DNA from: Pseudomonadota bacterium
GTDB taxonomy: Bacteria > Pseudomonadota > Alphaproteobacteria > Sphingomonadales > Sphingomonadaceae
Assembly: GCA_023416515.1 (NCBI GenBank)
Contig: JAEZHP010000060.1
Location: forward strand, 1-53,864
DNA length: 53,864 bases
Direction: 5' to 3'
Part shown: in pieces, positions 7,652 to 16,856 of the stretch
How the letters are laid out: every line of letters starts with the position of its first letter
Position numbering within the stretch: position 1 is the stretch's first letter
Notes under the pieces: model-generated
Told to the model about the DNA's origin: nothing
Seen by the model: only the letters and a program-made list of their open reading frames with translations
Databases searched by the model: none
Made by a program: the position numbers and the translations under genes

Positions 7652-9018
7652 TGGCCAAGCCGAAGAAACGCTATGTCTGCCAGGCCTGCGGGGCGGTGAG
7701 TCCGCGTTGGCAGGGGCAGTGCGCCGATTGCGGCGACTGGAACAGCCTGGTCGAGGATTCGGGGTCGGTGGTGACGCCCTTCTCGGCGCGGCACGACCTG
7801 CGCTCGGGCGGACGGCGGGTCGAGCTTGTCGGGCTGGACGCCGACGTGGCGCTCCCCCCGAGGACCTCGACGGGCATTGCCGAGTTCGACCGGGCCTTGG
7901 GCGGCGGACTAGTGGCTGGCTCGGCGACCCTGATCGGCGGCGATCCCGGCATCGGCAAGTCGACCCTGCTCCTCCAAGCGGCGGGGAGTATCGCCAAGCG
8001 CGGAATCGGGGTCATCTACGTGTCGGGCGAGGAGGCGGCGGACCAGGTGCGGCTGCGCGCGCGGCGGCTGGGAGTCGACGCCGGCGAGTTGCAGCTAGCG
8101 GCGGCGACGTCGGTTCGCGACATCCTGACGACTCTGGCGGAGGAATCGCCGGCACTGGTCGTGATCGATTCGATCCAGACCATGTATTCGGACCTGATCG
8201 AGGGCGCTCCCGGCACGGTCAGCCAGGTGCGAGCGGCGGCTCACGAGCTCATTCGCTTCGCCAAGGAGACCGGGTCGGCCCTGGTCCTGGTCGGCCATGT
8301 CACAAAGGAGGGCAGCCTCGCCGGCCCGCGCGTGCTCGAACATATGGTCGACACGGTGCTCGCCTTCGAAGGCGAGCGAAGCCACCAGTACCGGATTCTT
8401 CGCGCGACCAAGAACCGCTTTGGCGGTACCGACGAGATCGGGGTGTTCGCGATGGCGGAGAGCGGGCTGAGCGAAGTCTCCAACCCGTCGGCCCTATTCC
8501 TCACCGACCGCGGCGACGCGGTTCCCGGTGCCGTGGTGTTCCCCGCGCTCGAGGGCACACGGCCGGTGCTGGTCGAGATCCAGGCGCTCACCGTGCGGCT
8601 GGCGAGCGGCGCCACCCCGCGGAGGGCGGTGGTCGGCTGGGACAGCGGCCGGCTGGCGATGATCCTCGCTGTGCTGGAGGCGCGCTGCGGGCTCAGCTTC
8701 TCGACGGCCGAGGTCTATCTCAACATTGCCGGCGGCTACCGGGTCAGCGATCCCGCCGCGGACCTCGCGGTGGCGGCGGCCCTCGTGTCGGCGCTCGCCG
8801 AGCGGCCGGTGCCGGCGGAGACGGTCGCTTTCGGCGAGGTGGCGCTATCGGGCGCGCTTCGGCCGGTCTCGCATTCGGCGCTCAGGCTCAAGGAAGCGGC
8901 CAAGCTCGGTTTCGAGCGGGCGCTGGTGCCGAGCGCCGTGGCCGCGGAGAAGAACGGACTCGCGCTCACCGGCTTCCGCGGCCTTCGGGAGCTCGTCGAC
9001 CACCTGCTGGGGCGGTGA
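7651..9018 (+). CDS. radA: DNA repair protein RadA/Sms
   Basis: 455 aa. Branch-migration ATPase acting with RecA on recombination intermediates. Domains in order: C4 zinc finger (Cys10, Cys13, Cys24, Cys27), RecA-like ATPase with Walker A GGDPGIGKST (96-105), the RadA signature KNRFGGTDEIGVF, and a C-terminal Lon-protease-like domain. Length is standard. The ATG overlaps the preceding stop by one base. Confidence 0.98.
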   Translation: MAKPKKRYVCQACGAVSPRWQGQCADCGDWNSLVEDSGSVVTPFSARHDLRSGGRRVELVGLDADVALPPRTSTGIAEFDRALGGGLVAGSATLIGGDPGIGKSTLLLQAAGSIAKRGIGVIYVSGEEAADQVRLRARRLGVDAGELQLAAATSVRDILTTLAEESPALVVIDSIQTMYSDLIEGAPGTVSQVRAAAHELIRFAKETGSALVLVGHVTKEGSLAGPRVLEHMVDTVLAFEGERSHQYRILRATKNRFGGTDEIGVFAMAESGLSEVSNPSALFLTDRGDAVPGAVVFPALEGTRPVLVEIQALTVRLASGATPRRAVVGWDSGRLAMILAVLEARCGLSFSTAEVYLNIAGGYRVSDPAADLAVAAALVSALAERPVPAETVAFGEVALSGALRPVSHSALRLKEAAKLGFERALVPSAVAAEKNGLALTGFRGLRELVDHLLGR

Positions 9019-9023
9019 GTTTC

Positions 9024-9168
9024 ACCCCTCCCTTACAAGGGAGGGGCCGGGGGTGGGTAGCGCTGAGGAGGCTCAATGCCTCCGAAGCGCTGCAATTCAC
9101 CGCATCCGAGTCTTTTGGCGCGCAGACACGCGTACCCACCCCAACCCCTCCCTTGAAAGGGAGGGGCT
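9024..9168. repeat. Inverted pair of palindromic repeats between radA and cvpA
   Basis: Two units face each other: a 22-base palindrome (CCCCTCCC...GGGAGGGG) at 9025-9046 followed by GGGTGGGTA, and TACCCACCCC followed by a second palindrome at 9145-9166. About 75 bases of unique sequence lie between. Either hairpin may terminate the radA transcript, though cvpA continues on the same strand. Confidence 0.8.
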
Positions 9169-9215
9169 AAGAACCCGCTTCCGCCTTGGCTTTTCCTCCT
9201 CTAACCACCGCGCGC

Positions 9216-9761
9216 ATGACGGCGCTCGACATCATTTTCATTCTGCTGGTTGGCCTTGGGCTCGTGTTCGGCCTCATGCGCGGTTTCGTTCACGAGGTGC
9301 TGTCGCTCGGGATCTGGGTCGCGATCGTGGCCGCCTTGTGGCTGTTGCACGAGCCTCTGAGCGGGGCTCTGGGGCCGGTGATCGGCACCGTCTCCGGCGC
9401 CTATATGCTCGCCTTCGTCCTTATCTTCCTGGTCGTCCTGGTTGGCGGCAAGCTCATCGTCGCGCGGATCGGCGGGGCGACCCGGCGCTCGCGGCTCGGG
9501 GCGATCGACCGGATCCTCGGCGGCGGCTTCGGGGCGCTCAAGGGGCTGGTGGGCGTGGCGCTGTTCTACATGGCGTTCAGCCTTGTCTACGACACGATCT
9601 GGGGGCGCGACGAGCGGCGGCCTGACTGGGTGGCGCGGGCGCAGACTTATCGGCTGGTCCACTCGGCGTCCGACACGATCGTCAACCTGGTAGACGCTCG
9701 CCGCAACCGGCGACCCGCGGCCGACGACGCGGGCAACCAGGCGGAGCCGAGCCGGTCATGA
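9216..9761 (+). CDS. cvpA: CvpA family membrane protein
   Basis: 181 aa. Four hydrophobic segments within residues 3-135 match the CvpA/colicin V production family of inner-membrane proteins, here with a hydrophilic C-terminal tail. In related genomes it often sits between radA and purF; purF is instead about 40 kb away at 49437-50894. The start MTALDIIFILLVG at 9216 begins directly with the first membrane helix; a TTG upstream in frame is less likely. It overlaps cysS by 4 bases. Confidence 0.9.
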   Translation: MTALDIIFILLVGLGLVFGLMRGFVHEVLSLGIWVAIVAALWLLHEPLSGALGPVIGTVSGAYMLAFVLIFLVVLVGGKLIVARIGGATRRSRLGAIDRILGGGFGALKGLVGVALFYMAFSLVYDTIWGRDERRPDWVARAQTYRLVHSASDTIVNLVDARRNRRPAADDAGNQAEPSRS

Positions 9762-11074
9762 CGACGATCAGGCTCCACGACACGCTCGCCCGCGCCAAGC
9801 GCGAGTTCGAGCCGGCCGATCCTACCCGGGTCACGATGTATGTGTGCGGTCCGACCGTCTATAACCGCGCCCATATCGGCAATGCGCGGCCTTACGTCGT
9901 GTTCGACGTGCTCGGCCGGCTGATCCGGCATCGCTACGGTGCCGACAGCCTCGCCTATGCCCGCAACTTCACCGACGTCGACGACAAGATCATCGACTCG
10001 GCGCGCGCCGAGGGGGTCGACCCGTCGGTGGTAACCGAGCGCTACGAGCAGCTCTTCCTGGCCGACATGGGCGCTCTTGGAGTGCTGCCGACGGATTTTA
10101 CGCCGCGCGCGACCGAGCATATCGGCGAGATGATCGCCATGACCGCGCGGTTGATCCAGCTCGGCCACGCCTATGCGGCGGACGGGCACGTGCTTTTCCA
10201 CGTGCCCTCCGACCCCGATTATGGCGCCCTCAGCCGCCGCGACCGCGAGGGAATGATCGCCGGCGCCCGGGTCGAGGTCGCCTCTTACAAGAAGGACCCC
10301 GCCGACTTCGTTCTGTGGAAGCCGTCGTCCGCTGACGTGATCGGCTGGGATTCCCCGTGGGGTCGTGGCCGGCCCGGCTGGCACATCGAATGCTCCGCGA
10401 TGATCGAGAAGCATCTCGGGGAGACGATCGACATCCATGCCGGCGGGATCGACCTGGTCTTCCCGCATCACGAGAATGAGATCGCGCAGAGCCGCTGCGC
10501 CCATGGCGGCGCTCCGCTGGCGCGCTACTGGCTCCACAACGGATTCCTGTCGATGGCGGGAAGCGAGAAGATGTCGAAGAGCCTCGGCAACGTGGTGACG
10601 GTCGGCGAGCTGCTCGAGCGCGGCCATGCCGGCGAAACGCTTCGCCTGTCTCTGCTGTCGGCCCATTACCGGCAGCCGCTCGAGTGGAGCGACGCGCTGA
10701 TTGGGCAGAGCAAGTCGACGCTCGACCGGCTCTATCGCGCCGCCGGCGATGCCGAGGCAGGCACTGCGGACGAGTCCGTCCTGGAGGCGCTTGCGGACGA
10801 CCTCAACACGCCGCTCGCTTTGTCGCGCCTGTCGGCGATCGACGATCCGGCGACCTTGCGGGCGAGCGCGGCGCTGCTCGGGCTGCTGGAAGGGACCGCC
10901 GACGCCTGGTTCCGAGGCGAAGGCGATGCCGACGTCGACTCACGCATCGCTGCTCGCGCCGAGGCCAAGACTCGCCGCGACTTCGCCGAGGCGGACCGAA
11001 TCCGGGCGGAGCTTCTCGACGAGGGAATCGTGCTGGAAGACGGGCCGCAGGGCACCACTTGGCGGCGGGCTTAG
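9758..11074 (+). CDS. cysS: Cysteine--tRNA ligase
   Basis: 438 aa class I synthetase that charges tRNA-Cys. HIGH motif as HIGN (39-42) after the zinc ligand in CGPTVYN (Cys30), more zinc ligands in GWHIECSAM and HHENE, and KMSKS at about residue 270. Somewhat shorter than the 461-aa E. coli enzyme, mostly at the C-terminus, but all catalytic motifs are intact. The start overlaps cvpA's stop (ATGA). Confidence 0.98.
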   Translation: MTTIRLHDTLARAKREFEPADPTRVTMYVCGPTVYNRAHIGNARPYVVFDVLGRLIRHRYGADSLAYARNFTDVDDKIIDSARAEGVDPSVVTERYEQLFLADMGALGVLPTDFTPRATEHIGEMIAMTARLIQLGHAYAADGHVLFHVPSDPDYGALSRRDREGMIAGARVEVASYKKDPADFVLWKPSSADVIGWDSPWGRGRPGWHIECSAMIEKHLGETIDIHAGGIDLVFPHHENEIAQSRCAHGGAPLARYWLHNGFLSMAGSEKMSKSLGNVVTVGELLERGHAGETLRLSLLSAHYRQPLEWSDALIGQSKSTLDRLYRAAGDAEAGTADESVLEALADDLNTPLALSRLSAIDDPATLRASAALLGLLEGTADAWFRGEGDADVDSRIAARAEAKTRRDFAEADRIRAELLDEGIVLEDGPQGTTWRRA

Positions 11075-11117
11075 GCCCCTCGTGGCGTCGCGGTCTCAAG
11101 GCTCCTATATCCAGCTT

Positions 11118-11549
11118 GTGACCTCCCCGCTCTACAACCGCGACATCCTCCGCCTCGCCGCGTCGATCCCCCATCTCGGGAGGCTTGAGCGGCCGCAGGC
11201 GCGGGTGGAGCGGACCTCGCCGGTATGCGGGAGCCGGGTCGCCGTGGAGCTGATCGTCGACGAGGAAGGACGGGTCGCCCAGATCGCGCAGGACGTGAAG
11301 GCCTGCGCGCTCGGCCAGGCATCGGCGTCGCTGATGGGCGCTCACGCGACCGGCCGATCGGCCGCCGAGCTCACCGAGGCGCGCGACTCCTTGGCCGCCT
11401 ATCTCGCCGGGAAACGCGAGGATGCCGGCGAATGGCCGGGCCTGTCGGTCTTCGAAGTCGCGCGCTCTTATCCCGCGCGGCACGCATCGATCCTTCTCGC
11501 CTTCGAAGCGGTGGCCGAGGCTGCCGCTCGCGCGCGGACTCCGGGCTGA
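11118..11549 (+). CDS. IscU/NifU-like iron-sulfur scaffold protein, divergent
   Basis: 143 aa from GTG 11118, giving the family-typical N-terminus MTSPLYNRDILRLA; a GTG at 11082 is an alternative. IscU fold with Cys37 (SPVCGS) and Cys63 (VKACALGQAS) at the scaffold positions. The conserved Asp two residues after the first Cys is Ser39, and the third cysteine, expected in an LHCSIL-like motif, is alanine (RHASILLAFEA, Ala123). Cluster binding in the canonical IscU way is therefore doubtful; it may be an accessory or carrier protein. It follows cysS and precedes a Kef-type antiporter. Confidence 0.78.
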   Translation: MTSPLYNRDILRLAASIPHLGRLERPQARVERTSPVCGSRVAVELIVDEEGRVAQIAQDVKACALGQASASLMGAHATGRSAAELTEARDSLAAYLAGKREDAGEWPGLSVFEVARSYPARHASILLAFEAVAEAAARARTPG

Positions 11550-11554
11550 GCGCG

Positions 11555-13378
11555 GTGGCGGCCGAGGGGGAACAGGCCGCGCTTCTCCTGGAGCAGGGCG
11601 TCATCATCCTCGGCGCCGCGCTCGCCTTCGTGACGCTATACCGCCGGGTCGGCATCGGCGCGGTACTTGGCTATCTCACCGCCGGCATGCTGCTGGGGCC
11701 GCACCTTCTGGGAGTCGTCGCCGAGCCCGAGGCGATGATCGCGGTCGGCGACATCGGAATCGCGCTTCTCCTCTTCCTGGTCGGGATGGAGCTCAACCCG
11801 AGCAGGCTGTGGCGCCTTCGAAGCGACATTTTCGGGCTGGGCCTTGCGCAAGTCGTGGCGTGCGGGGCGGTTCTGACCCTTCTCGTCGGACTGGCGCGCG
11901 AGAGCAGCGTCGCGGCCGCGATCGCGATCGGAATGCCGCTGGCTTTGTCGTCGACCGCGCAGGTGCTGCCGTTCCTTCGCGGCACTGGCGAGATTTCCAC
12001 CCGCACCGGCGAACGCGCCTTCTCGGTGCTGCTTCTCCAGGACCTCGCGGTCGTTCCGATGCTGATCATCCTGGCCGCGCTGTCGCGCGCGCCGGGCGCC
12101 GAGACCCGACCCGGTTGGCTGCTCGTCCTCTCGGCGCTCGGTGCGATCGGGGGCCTCGTTCTTGCCGGGCGCTATCTCCTTAATCCGATGCTTCGCGTGA
12201 TCGGCCGGGTCAGCGAGCGCGAGCTCTTCGTCGTCGCCGGCCTGTTCACCGTTCTCGCGGCGGCGGCCGTGATGCACGCGCTCGGCCTGTCGATGGCGCT
12301 CGGAGCGTTCGTCGCAGGAATGATGCTCGCCGATTCGCCCTATCGGCACGAGCTCGAGGCCGACGTCGACCCCTTCCGCTCGATTCTTCTCGGCCTGTTC
12401 TTCGTCGCTGTGGGGATGAACCTCGACCTGGGCGTGATTGCCCAGCGCCCGCTGGTCATCCTGGGGATGGCTTTGGTGCTGGTGGCGGTGAAGGCGGGCG
12501 TCATCTTCGCCATCGCGCGGGCTTCAGGCGCGGCCAGCGGGCAGGCGGTGCGTCTCGGTCTTTTGCTCAGCCAGGGCGGCGAGTTCGCCTTCGTGCTGTT
12601 CGCGGCGGGATCTGCGGCAGCGATCCTGAGCGACACCGCAGTCAGCACCTACAGCGCGGTCGTGACGGTTTCGATGGTGACGACCCCGTTCCTGATGATG
12701 ATCTACGAACGGCTCGCGGGGCGCCGGCGAGACCAGGCGGACACGAGCCATCTCGCCGATCCCGACTCGGCGCCGTCGGGCCGCGCGATCGTCATCGGCT
12801 ACGGCCGGTTCGGGCAGACGGTGGCCCAGATGCTGATGGCCAAGGACATCGACGTCGTTCTGATCGACTCGAAGCCGAGCCAGATCGAGGTCAGCGGCGA
12901 TTTCGGGGTGAAGGTCTATTATGGCGACGGCACCCGCATCGATCTGCTCCGACGCGCCGGAGCGGAGGAGGCGAAGCTGCTTCTCTTCTGCATCGACGGA
13001 GTGATCCTCGACGCGGGCAAGCTGGAGCCGATCCTCGAGGCTTTCCCACAGGCCGAGATCTTGGTTCGCGCCTTCGACCGCCGGCAAGTCATGCGCATGG
13101 ACGGGGTCGATGTCGCCGGCATCTATCGCGAGGTGTTCGAATCGGCCGTTTCGATGGGCCGCGATGCCCTTCGCGCGCTCGGAGTGGCAGACTCCGAGAC
13201 GCGCCGGGTCGAGCGCGCCTATCGCGAGCGGGACGCCCAGCGCCTTGCCGAGCAGAGCAAGTCCGGCGACCTCGCCACCCTCAAGGAGCGGATTTTTCGT
13301 CCCGGCGGGGAAGAGCTCGACGACAACGAAGGCGTGTTCGATTCGGACAAGCCGGCCGATCCGGCTAGCGCAGGGTAG
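11555..13378 (+). CDS. Kef-type cation:proton antiporter with RCK domain
   Basis: 607 aa from GTG 11555, six bases after the preceding stop. About 12 membrane helices (residues 10-385) of the CPA2 Na+/K+:H+ exchanger domain, then a TrkA-N Rossmann domain (AIVIGYGRFGQ near residue 410) and a C-terminal tail. The arrangement is that of KefB/KefC, glutathione-gated K+ efflux systems; without an adjacent KefF/KefG subunit the gating ligand is unclear. The stop overlaps the aroK 3' end by 14 bases on the opposite strand. Confidence 0.92.
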   Translation: MAAEGEQAALLLEQGVIILGAALAFVTLYRRVGIGAVLGYLTAGMLLGPHLLGVVAEPEAMIAVGDIGIALLLFLVGMELNPSRLWRLRSDIFGLGLAQVVACGAVLTLLVGLARESSVAAAIAIGMPLALSSTAQVLPFLRGTGEISTRTGERAFSVLLLQDLAVVPMLIILAALSRAPGAETRPGWLLVLSALGAIGGLVLAGRYLLNPMLRVIGRVSERELFVVAGLFTVLAAAAVMHALGLSMALGAFVAGMMLADSPYRHELEADVDPFRSILLGLFFVAVGMNLDLGVIAQRPLVILGMALVLVAVKAGVIFAIARASGAASGQAVRLGLLLSQGGEFAFVLFAAGSAAAILSDTAVSTYSAVVTVSMVTTPFLMMIYERLAGRRRDQADTSHLADPDSAPSGRAIVIGYGRFGQTVAQMLMAKDIDVVLIDSKPSQIEVSGDFGVKVYYGDGTRIDLLRRAGAEEAKLLLFCIDGVILDAGKLEPILEAFPQAEILVRAFDRRQVMRMDGVDVAGIYREVFESAVSMGRDALRALGVADSETRRVERAYRERDAQRLAEQSKSGDLATLKERIFRPGGEELDDNEGVFDSDKPADPASAG

Positions 13379-13889
13379 CGACGATCAGCTCGGCGACTTC
13401 CTCCGCCGTGAGGTCGTCGGTCGCGATTCGCAGGAGCGAAGCGGCGTAGAAGGGAAGGCGCTGCTCGGCGAGGCGGTCGAGTACGGCCTCGGCATCGCCG
13501 CCGGCGAGGAGTGGGCGCTCGTCCGAATCGGTGATTCGCGTGGCGAGGGTCGCGGGCGAGGCGTCCAGCCAGATGGTGAAGGCCCGGTCGCGTAGCGCCT
13601 CGCGGGTCTCGGCCTCGGTGACGGCCCCGCCGCCGGTGGCGATCACTGATCGCTCGCCAGCGAGGATTCGGGCGAGGGCCGCGCGTTCCAGCACGCGGAA
13701 GGCCGGCTCGCCCTGGCGGGCGAACAGCTCGGCGACGCTGAGCCCGGCCGCCTGGGCGACCGCCTCGTCGCTGTCGTGGAAGGGAAGGCCGAGCCGGATC
13801 GCGAGAAGGCGCCCGACACTGGTCTTGCCGGCGCCCATCAGGCCAACGAGCGCAAAATGGCGAGACTTCAGCTGTTCTGAAAAAGCCAT
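13365..13889 (-). CDS. aroK: Shikimate kinase
   Basis: 174 aa. Phosphorylates shikimate to shikimate-3-phosphate in aromatic amino acid synthesis. Walker A GLMGAGKTS (16-24), the shikimate-binding FHDSD and GGGAV, and the lid region ERPLL are visible. The ATG at 13889 gives the usual length; an extended upstream reading is not conserved. aroB, often next to aroK, is absent because a convergent gene occupies the downstream side. Confidence 0.96.
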   Translation of the reverse strand: MAFSEQLKSRHFALVGLMGAGKTSVGRLLAIRLGLPFHDSDEAVAQAAGLSVAELFARQGEPAFRVLERAALARILAGERSVIATGGGAVTEAETREALRDRAFTIWLDASPATLATRITDSDERPLLAGGDAEAVLDRLAEQRLPFYAASLLRIATDDLTAEEVAELIVATLR

Positions 13890-13937
13890 CGCGCCGGGGC
13901 TATACATTCGCGGTGCCACTGGGGCAAAAGGCGCCTC

Positions 13938-14120
13938 ATGCCTCCCAGTCGCTTGCAGCCCATGTACCCATCCCGCCGCCGTCGCTCGATGGCAGGCCCG
14001 TTGCTAGTGGTCATCCCACTGCTGATCATCGGCTTCCTCATCTACCTGTCGACGCTCGACACGGAGGTGCCGACGGGCCGTATCGAGCAAGACGTCACCA
14101 ATGCTCTCCCTGCGCGCTAA
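13938..14120 (+). CDS. Small single-pass membrane protein upstream of secreted protein and Xer gene
   Basis: 60 aa. A basic N-terminus (RRRR at 13-16) is followed by one hydrophobic helix (about residues 19-38) and a short polar tail, suggesting an inner-membrane protein with the tail in the periplasm. AAAGG lies 6 bases before the ATG at 13938, favouring this start over ATG 13962. The gene overlaps the next one by 20 bases, so they are probably coupled. Function unknown; coding status rests on the ribosome site, helix and overlap. Confidence 0.68.
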   Translation: MPPSRLQPMYPSRRRRSMAGPLLVVIPLLIIGFLIYLSTLDTEVPTGRIEQDVTNALPAR

Positions 14121-15909
14121 GCGCCTGCTCATTGCCGGCGGACTGATCGGCGCCGCCATTCCGGCATTGGCCGCCGCGACTCAGGAATCGCTCCTGCCGC
14201 CCGGTTTCGGCGACCCGAAGTCGCAGCCCCCGGTTGAGAACAAGACCGAGCCCGCGCCGACCCCGACCCCGATAGTGCCGCCGGGCTTCGAGCCTCCGCC
14301 CGAGGCTGCTGAGCCGGCACGGCCGCTGACTCGCGAGAATACCGAGGATTCCGCGCTTAGGGATCTGGAGGCGCTTCCGCCTCCGCCGCCGGCGCGCTTC
14401 TACGACCTTCCGGAGGGCGAGGTTCGACCGACCGACGTCGTCGGAGTGATCGATACGGCAAATCGCGGACTCCCGGTGGACGCGTTCGGCAATGCCAGCG
14501 GCGCCTATCTCGGATCGCTGATGGCGCAGCTCGAGGCGCCCTTGCCGTCGCGTTGGGTGTCGATGACGTTGCGGCGGGCACTGATGTCGCGCGTGCAGTC
14601 GCCGCGGCTGGCCGATCCGGTGGATTTCGTCGCCGAGCGAGTCCGCCTTCTGACCCGAATGGGCGAAGCCGACGCGGCGCGGATGCTCGCCCAGTCGGTC
14701 GACATCGTGAACTACACTCCGGCAATGGTTCGCGCGGGCTATGAAACCGCGCTCGCGGGGTCTGACCCGGCCGGCTTGTGCCCATTGGTCGAAAAAGGCC
14801 GCCAATTGTCCAACGACGCGGTCTGGCCGATGTCGGAGGCGATGTGCGCGGCGATGGCGGGCGAGTCCGCGCGGGCCACGACCCTGCTCGACGAGGCGAG
14901 GCGCCGAGGCGCTTCCGGGGTCGACCTGATGCTCGCCGAAAAGGTCGTCGGCGCCGGCAGCGACACCCGCCGATCGGTGTCGATCAAGTGGGACGAAGTG
15001 ACCGAGCTCAGCCCGTGGCGCTTCGGCCTGGCCAGCGGCACCGGCGCGGAAATCCCCGACCGGCTGCTCGGAATCGCCGGGCCGCGCATGCAGTCCTGGT
15101 TCGCCCGAGCGCCGATGGTTCCGGTGGCGCGACGCCTCGATGCCGCCGAGATCGCCGCTGCGCTCGGCATCTTCTCGGCCCATTCGCTGGTCGACGCGCA
15201 TGCGCTCGCGCTCGACAATGCGGAAACGGACAACACCGCCGACAGCGTCGCCAGTCGTCTGCAGCGCGCGTTCACCGCCGCCGACATGGGCGACCGGCTG
15301 AGCGTGATGCGGGCCCTCTGGGACGAACCGGCAAACGACCGGCTGCGTCGCTATGGACGGCTGCTGCTGACATCCAACGCCGCGGCGCGGATCCCTGCCA
15401 GCGACGACAATTCGGGCGAGCTCGACATGGTCGTGGCCGCACTCCTCGCCGCGGGAATGGACCGCGAGGCCGCGGCGTGGTCGCCGATGGCCGAAGGCGA
15501 GGCGGGTTCGCTCGCCTGGGCCTTGCTGGCGGTCGGAGCGCCGCAGCCCGGCGTCGGGATCGACGACGGCCGGATTGAGGATTGGGGCGGCCTGGTCAGC
15601 GCCAACGCTCCGCAGCGTACCGCAATGCTCGCCGCGGCGCTCGCCGGCCTTGGCCGGATCGAGCCGCAATCGGCTCAGGGCCTTGGAGTCGCCGTCGAGC
15701 GGGAGAATGGCTGGACTCAGGCGCTCGATCGGGCGGCCGCGGCGCGTCAACCCGGCACAGTGGCTCTGCTCGCCGCGGTCGGGATGCAGACGGGCGATTG
15801 GGCGGGGGTTCCGCCCGACCACCTGTTCCGGATCCTTCGTGCGCTTCGCCAGGTCGGGCTCGACTTCGAGGCGCGGATGATCGCCGCCGAGGCGCTGACC
15901 CGGATATGA
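14101..15909 (+). CDS. Conserved secreted hypothetical protein, proline-rich N-terminus, helical repeats
   Basis: 602 aa. A signal peptide (residues 1-25, cleavage near ALAAA) is followed by a Pro-rich linker (about 30-75) and a long Ala/Leu-rich helical region that looks like an alpha-solenoid, perhaps TPR- or HEAT-like. No catalytic motif recognised. Likely periplasmic. The start overlaps the 60-aa membrane gene by 20 bases and the stop overlaps the Xer recombinase gene as ATGA, so the three form a tight transcription unit. Confidence 0.8.
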   Translation: MLSLRAKRLLIAGGLIGAAIPALAAATQESLLPPGFGDPKSQPPVENKTEPAPTPTPIVPPGFEPPPEAAEPARPLTRENTEDSALRDLEALPPPPPARFYDLPEGEVRPTDVVGVIDTANRGLPVDAFGNASGAYLGSLMAQLEAPLPSRWVSMTLRRALMSRVQSPRLADPVDFVAERVRLLTRMGEADAARMLAQSVDIVNYTPAMVRAGYETALAGSDPAGLCPLVEKGRQLSNDAVWPMSEAMCAAMAGESARATTLLDEARRRGASGVDLMLAEKVVGAGSDTRRSVSIKWDEVTELSPWRFGLASGTGAEIPDRLLGIAGPRMQSWFARAPMVPVARRLDAAEIAAALGIFSAHSLVDAHALALDNAETDNTADSVASRLQRAFTAADMGDRLSVMRALWDEPANDRLRRYGRLLLTSNAAARIPASDDNSGELDMVVAALLAAGMDREAAAWSPMAEGEAGSLAWALLAVGAPQPGVGIDDGRIEDWGGLVSANAPQRTAMLAAALAGLGRIEPQSAQGLGVAVERENGWTQALDRAAAARQPGTVALLAAVGMQTGDWAGVPPDHLFRILRALRQVGLDFEARMIAAEALTRI

Positions 15910-16844
15910 GCGGGGCGCCGGCAGCCGGCGACCGGCCGCTGATCGAGGCGTTCCTTGAGATGATGGCCGCCGAGGCAGGGGCAGCGCGCAACACCTTGCT
16001 GGCCTATCGCCGCGATCTCGACGGCGCCTCCGAAAGCCTTGGGGGCCGCCTGGGCGTCGCCGGGCCCCAGGATTTGCAGCGGCTCGCTGACGAATGGATG
16101 CCGCTCGCCCGGGCCACGGTCGCGCGCAAGGCGGCGGCGCTTCGGCGCTTCTACGGCTTCCTTCACGGCGAGGGGCATCGGCCGGACGATCCCTCGGATG
16201 CCCTGCCGCGGCCCGGCGCCGCGCGTCCGCTGCCCAAGGTGCTGAGTCATGCGGACGTCGGCGCGCTGTTCGCCGAGGTCGAGCGGCGGAGGGAGAAGGC
16301 GCTGCCCGGAGCCCTGCGGCTCTCCGCGCTCATCGAGCTGCTTTACGGCTCAGGCCTGCGCGCGACCGAACTCGTGTCGCTTCCGCGCTTCGCACTCGCC
16401 GGCGACAAGCCGTTCCTGATCCTCGCGGGGAAGGGCGGGCGCGAGCGGCTCGTGCCGATATCTGAGCGAGCGCGGGCCGCGGTGGCCGCCTATTCGACCG
16501 AGGTGCCGCGCGATTCGCTGTGGCTGTTCCCGTCGGGAAAGAAGCATCTCAGCCGGGTGCGCCTGTTCCAGCTGGTTCGCGAGCTTGCCGCCGCCGCCGG
16601 AATCCCGCCCGAACGGGTCAGCCCGCACGTCCTTCGCCATGCCTTCGCGACCCATTTGCTGGAGGGCGGGGCCGACCTTCGCGCCGTCCAGATGCTGCTC
16701 GGCCACGCCGATATCGCGACCACCCAGATCTATACCCATGTCGATTCGCGCCGGCTCGTCGAGCTGGTGAACAGCCGCCATCCCCTGGCCGACGCGCCAC
16801 TCGCCAAGCCGCCCCGAATTGACGGCGAACCGCAGCGGCCCTAA
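15906..16844 (+). CDS. xerD: Tyrosine recombinase XerC/XerD family
   Basis: 312 aa. Normal length for the Xer recombinases that resolve chromosome dimers at dif. Core-binding N-domain (NTLLAYRRDL) then catalytic domain with Arg in GSGLRATEL, Lys in GKGGRERLVPI, HxxR in HVLRHAFATHL, His in LLGHADIATT and the Tyr nucleophile in TQIYTHVD. The RKHRHY set is complete. Assignment to XerD rather than XerC is tentative. Housekeeping context (accA next) argues against a mobile-element integrase. Confidence 0.9.
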   Translation: MSGAPAAGDRPLIEAFLEMMAAEAGAARNTLLAYRRDLDGASESLGGRLGVAGPQDLQRLADEWMPLARATVARKAAALRRFYGFLHGEGHRPDDPSDALPRPGAARPLPKVLSHADVGALFAEVERRREKALPGALRLSALIELLYGSGLRATELVSLPRFALAGDKPFLILAGKGGRERLVPISERARAAVAAYSTEVPRDSLWLFPSGKKHLSRVRLFQLVRELAAAAGIPPERVSPHVLRHAFATHLLEGGADLRAVQMLLGHADIATTQIYTHVDSRRLVELVNSRHPLADAPLAKPPRIDGEPQRP

Positions 16845-16856
16845 CCGCCGCCCGAC

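Noticed and set aside
15906..16844. Xer gene as an integrase of a mobile element
   Set aside because: Length, complete Xer motifs and the housekeeping setting next to accA fit XerC/D.
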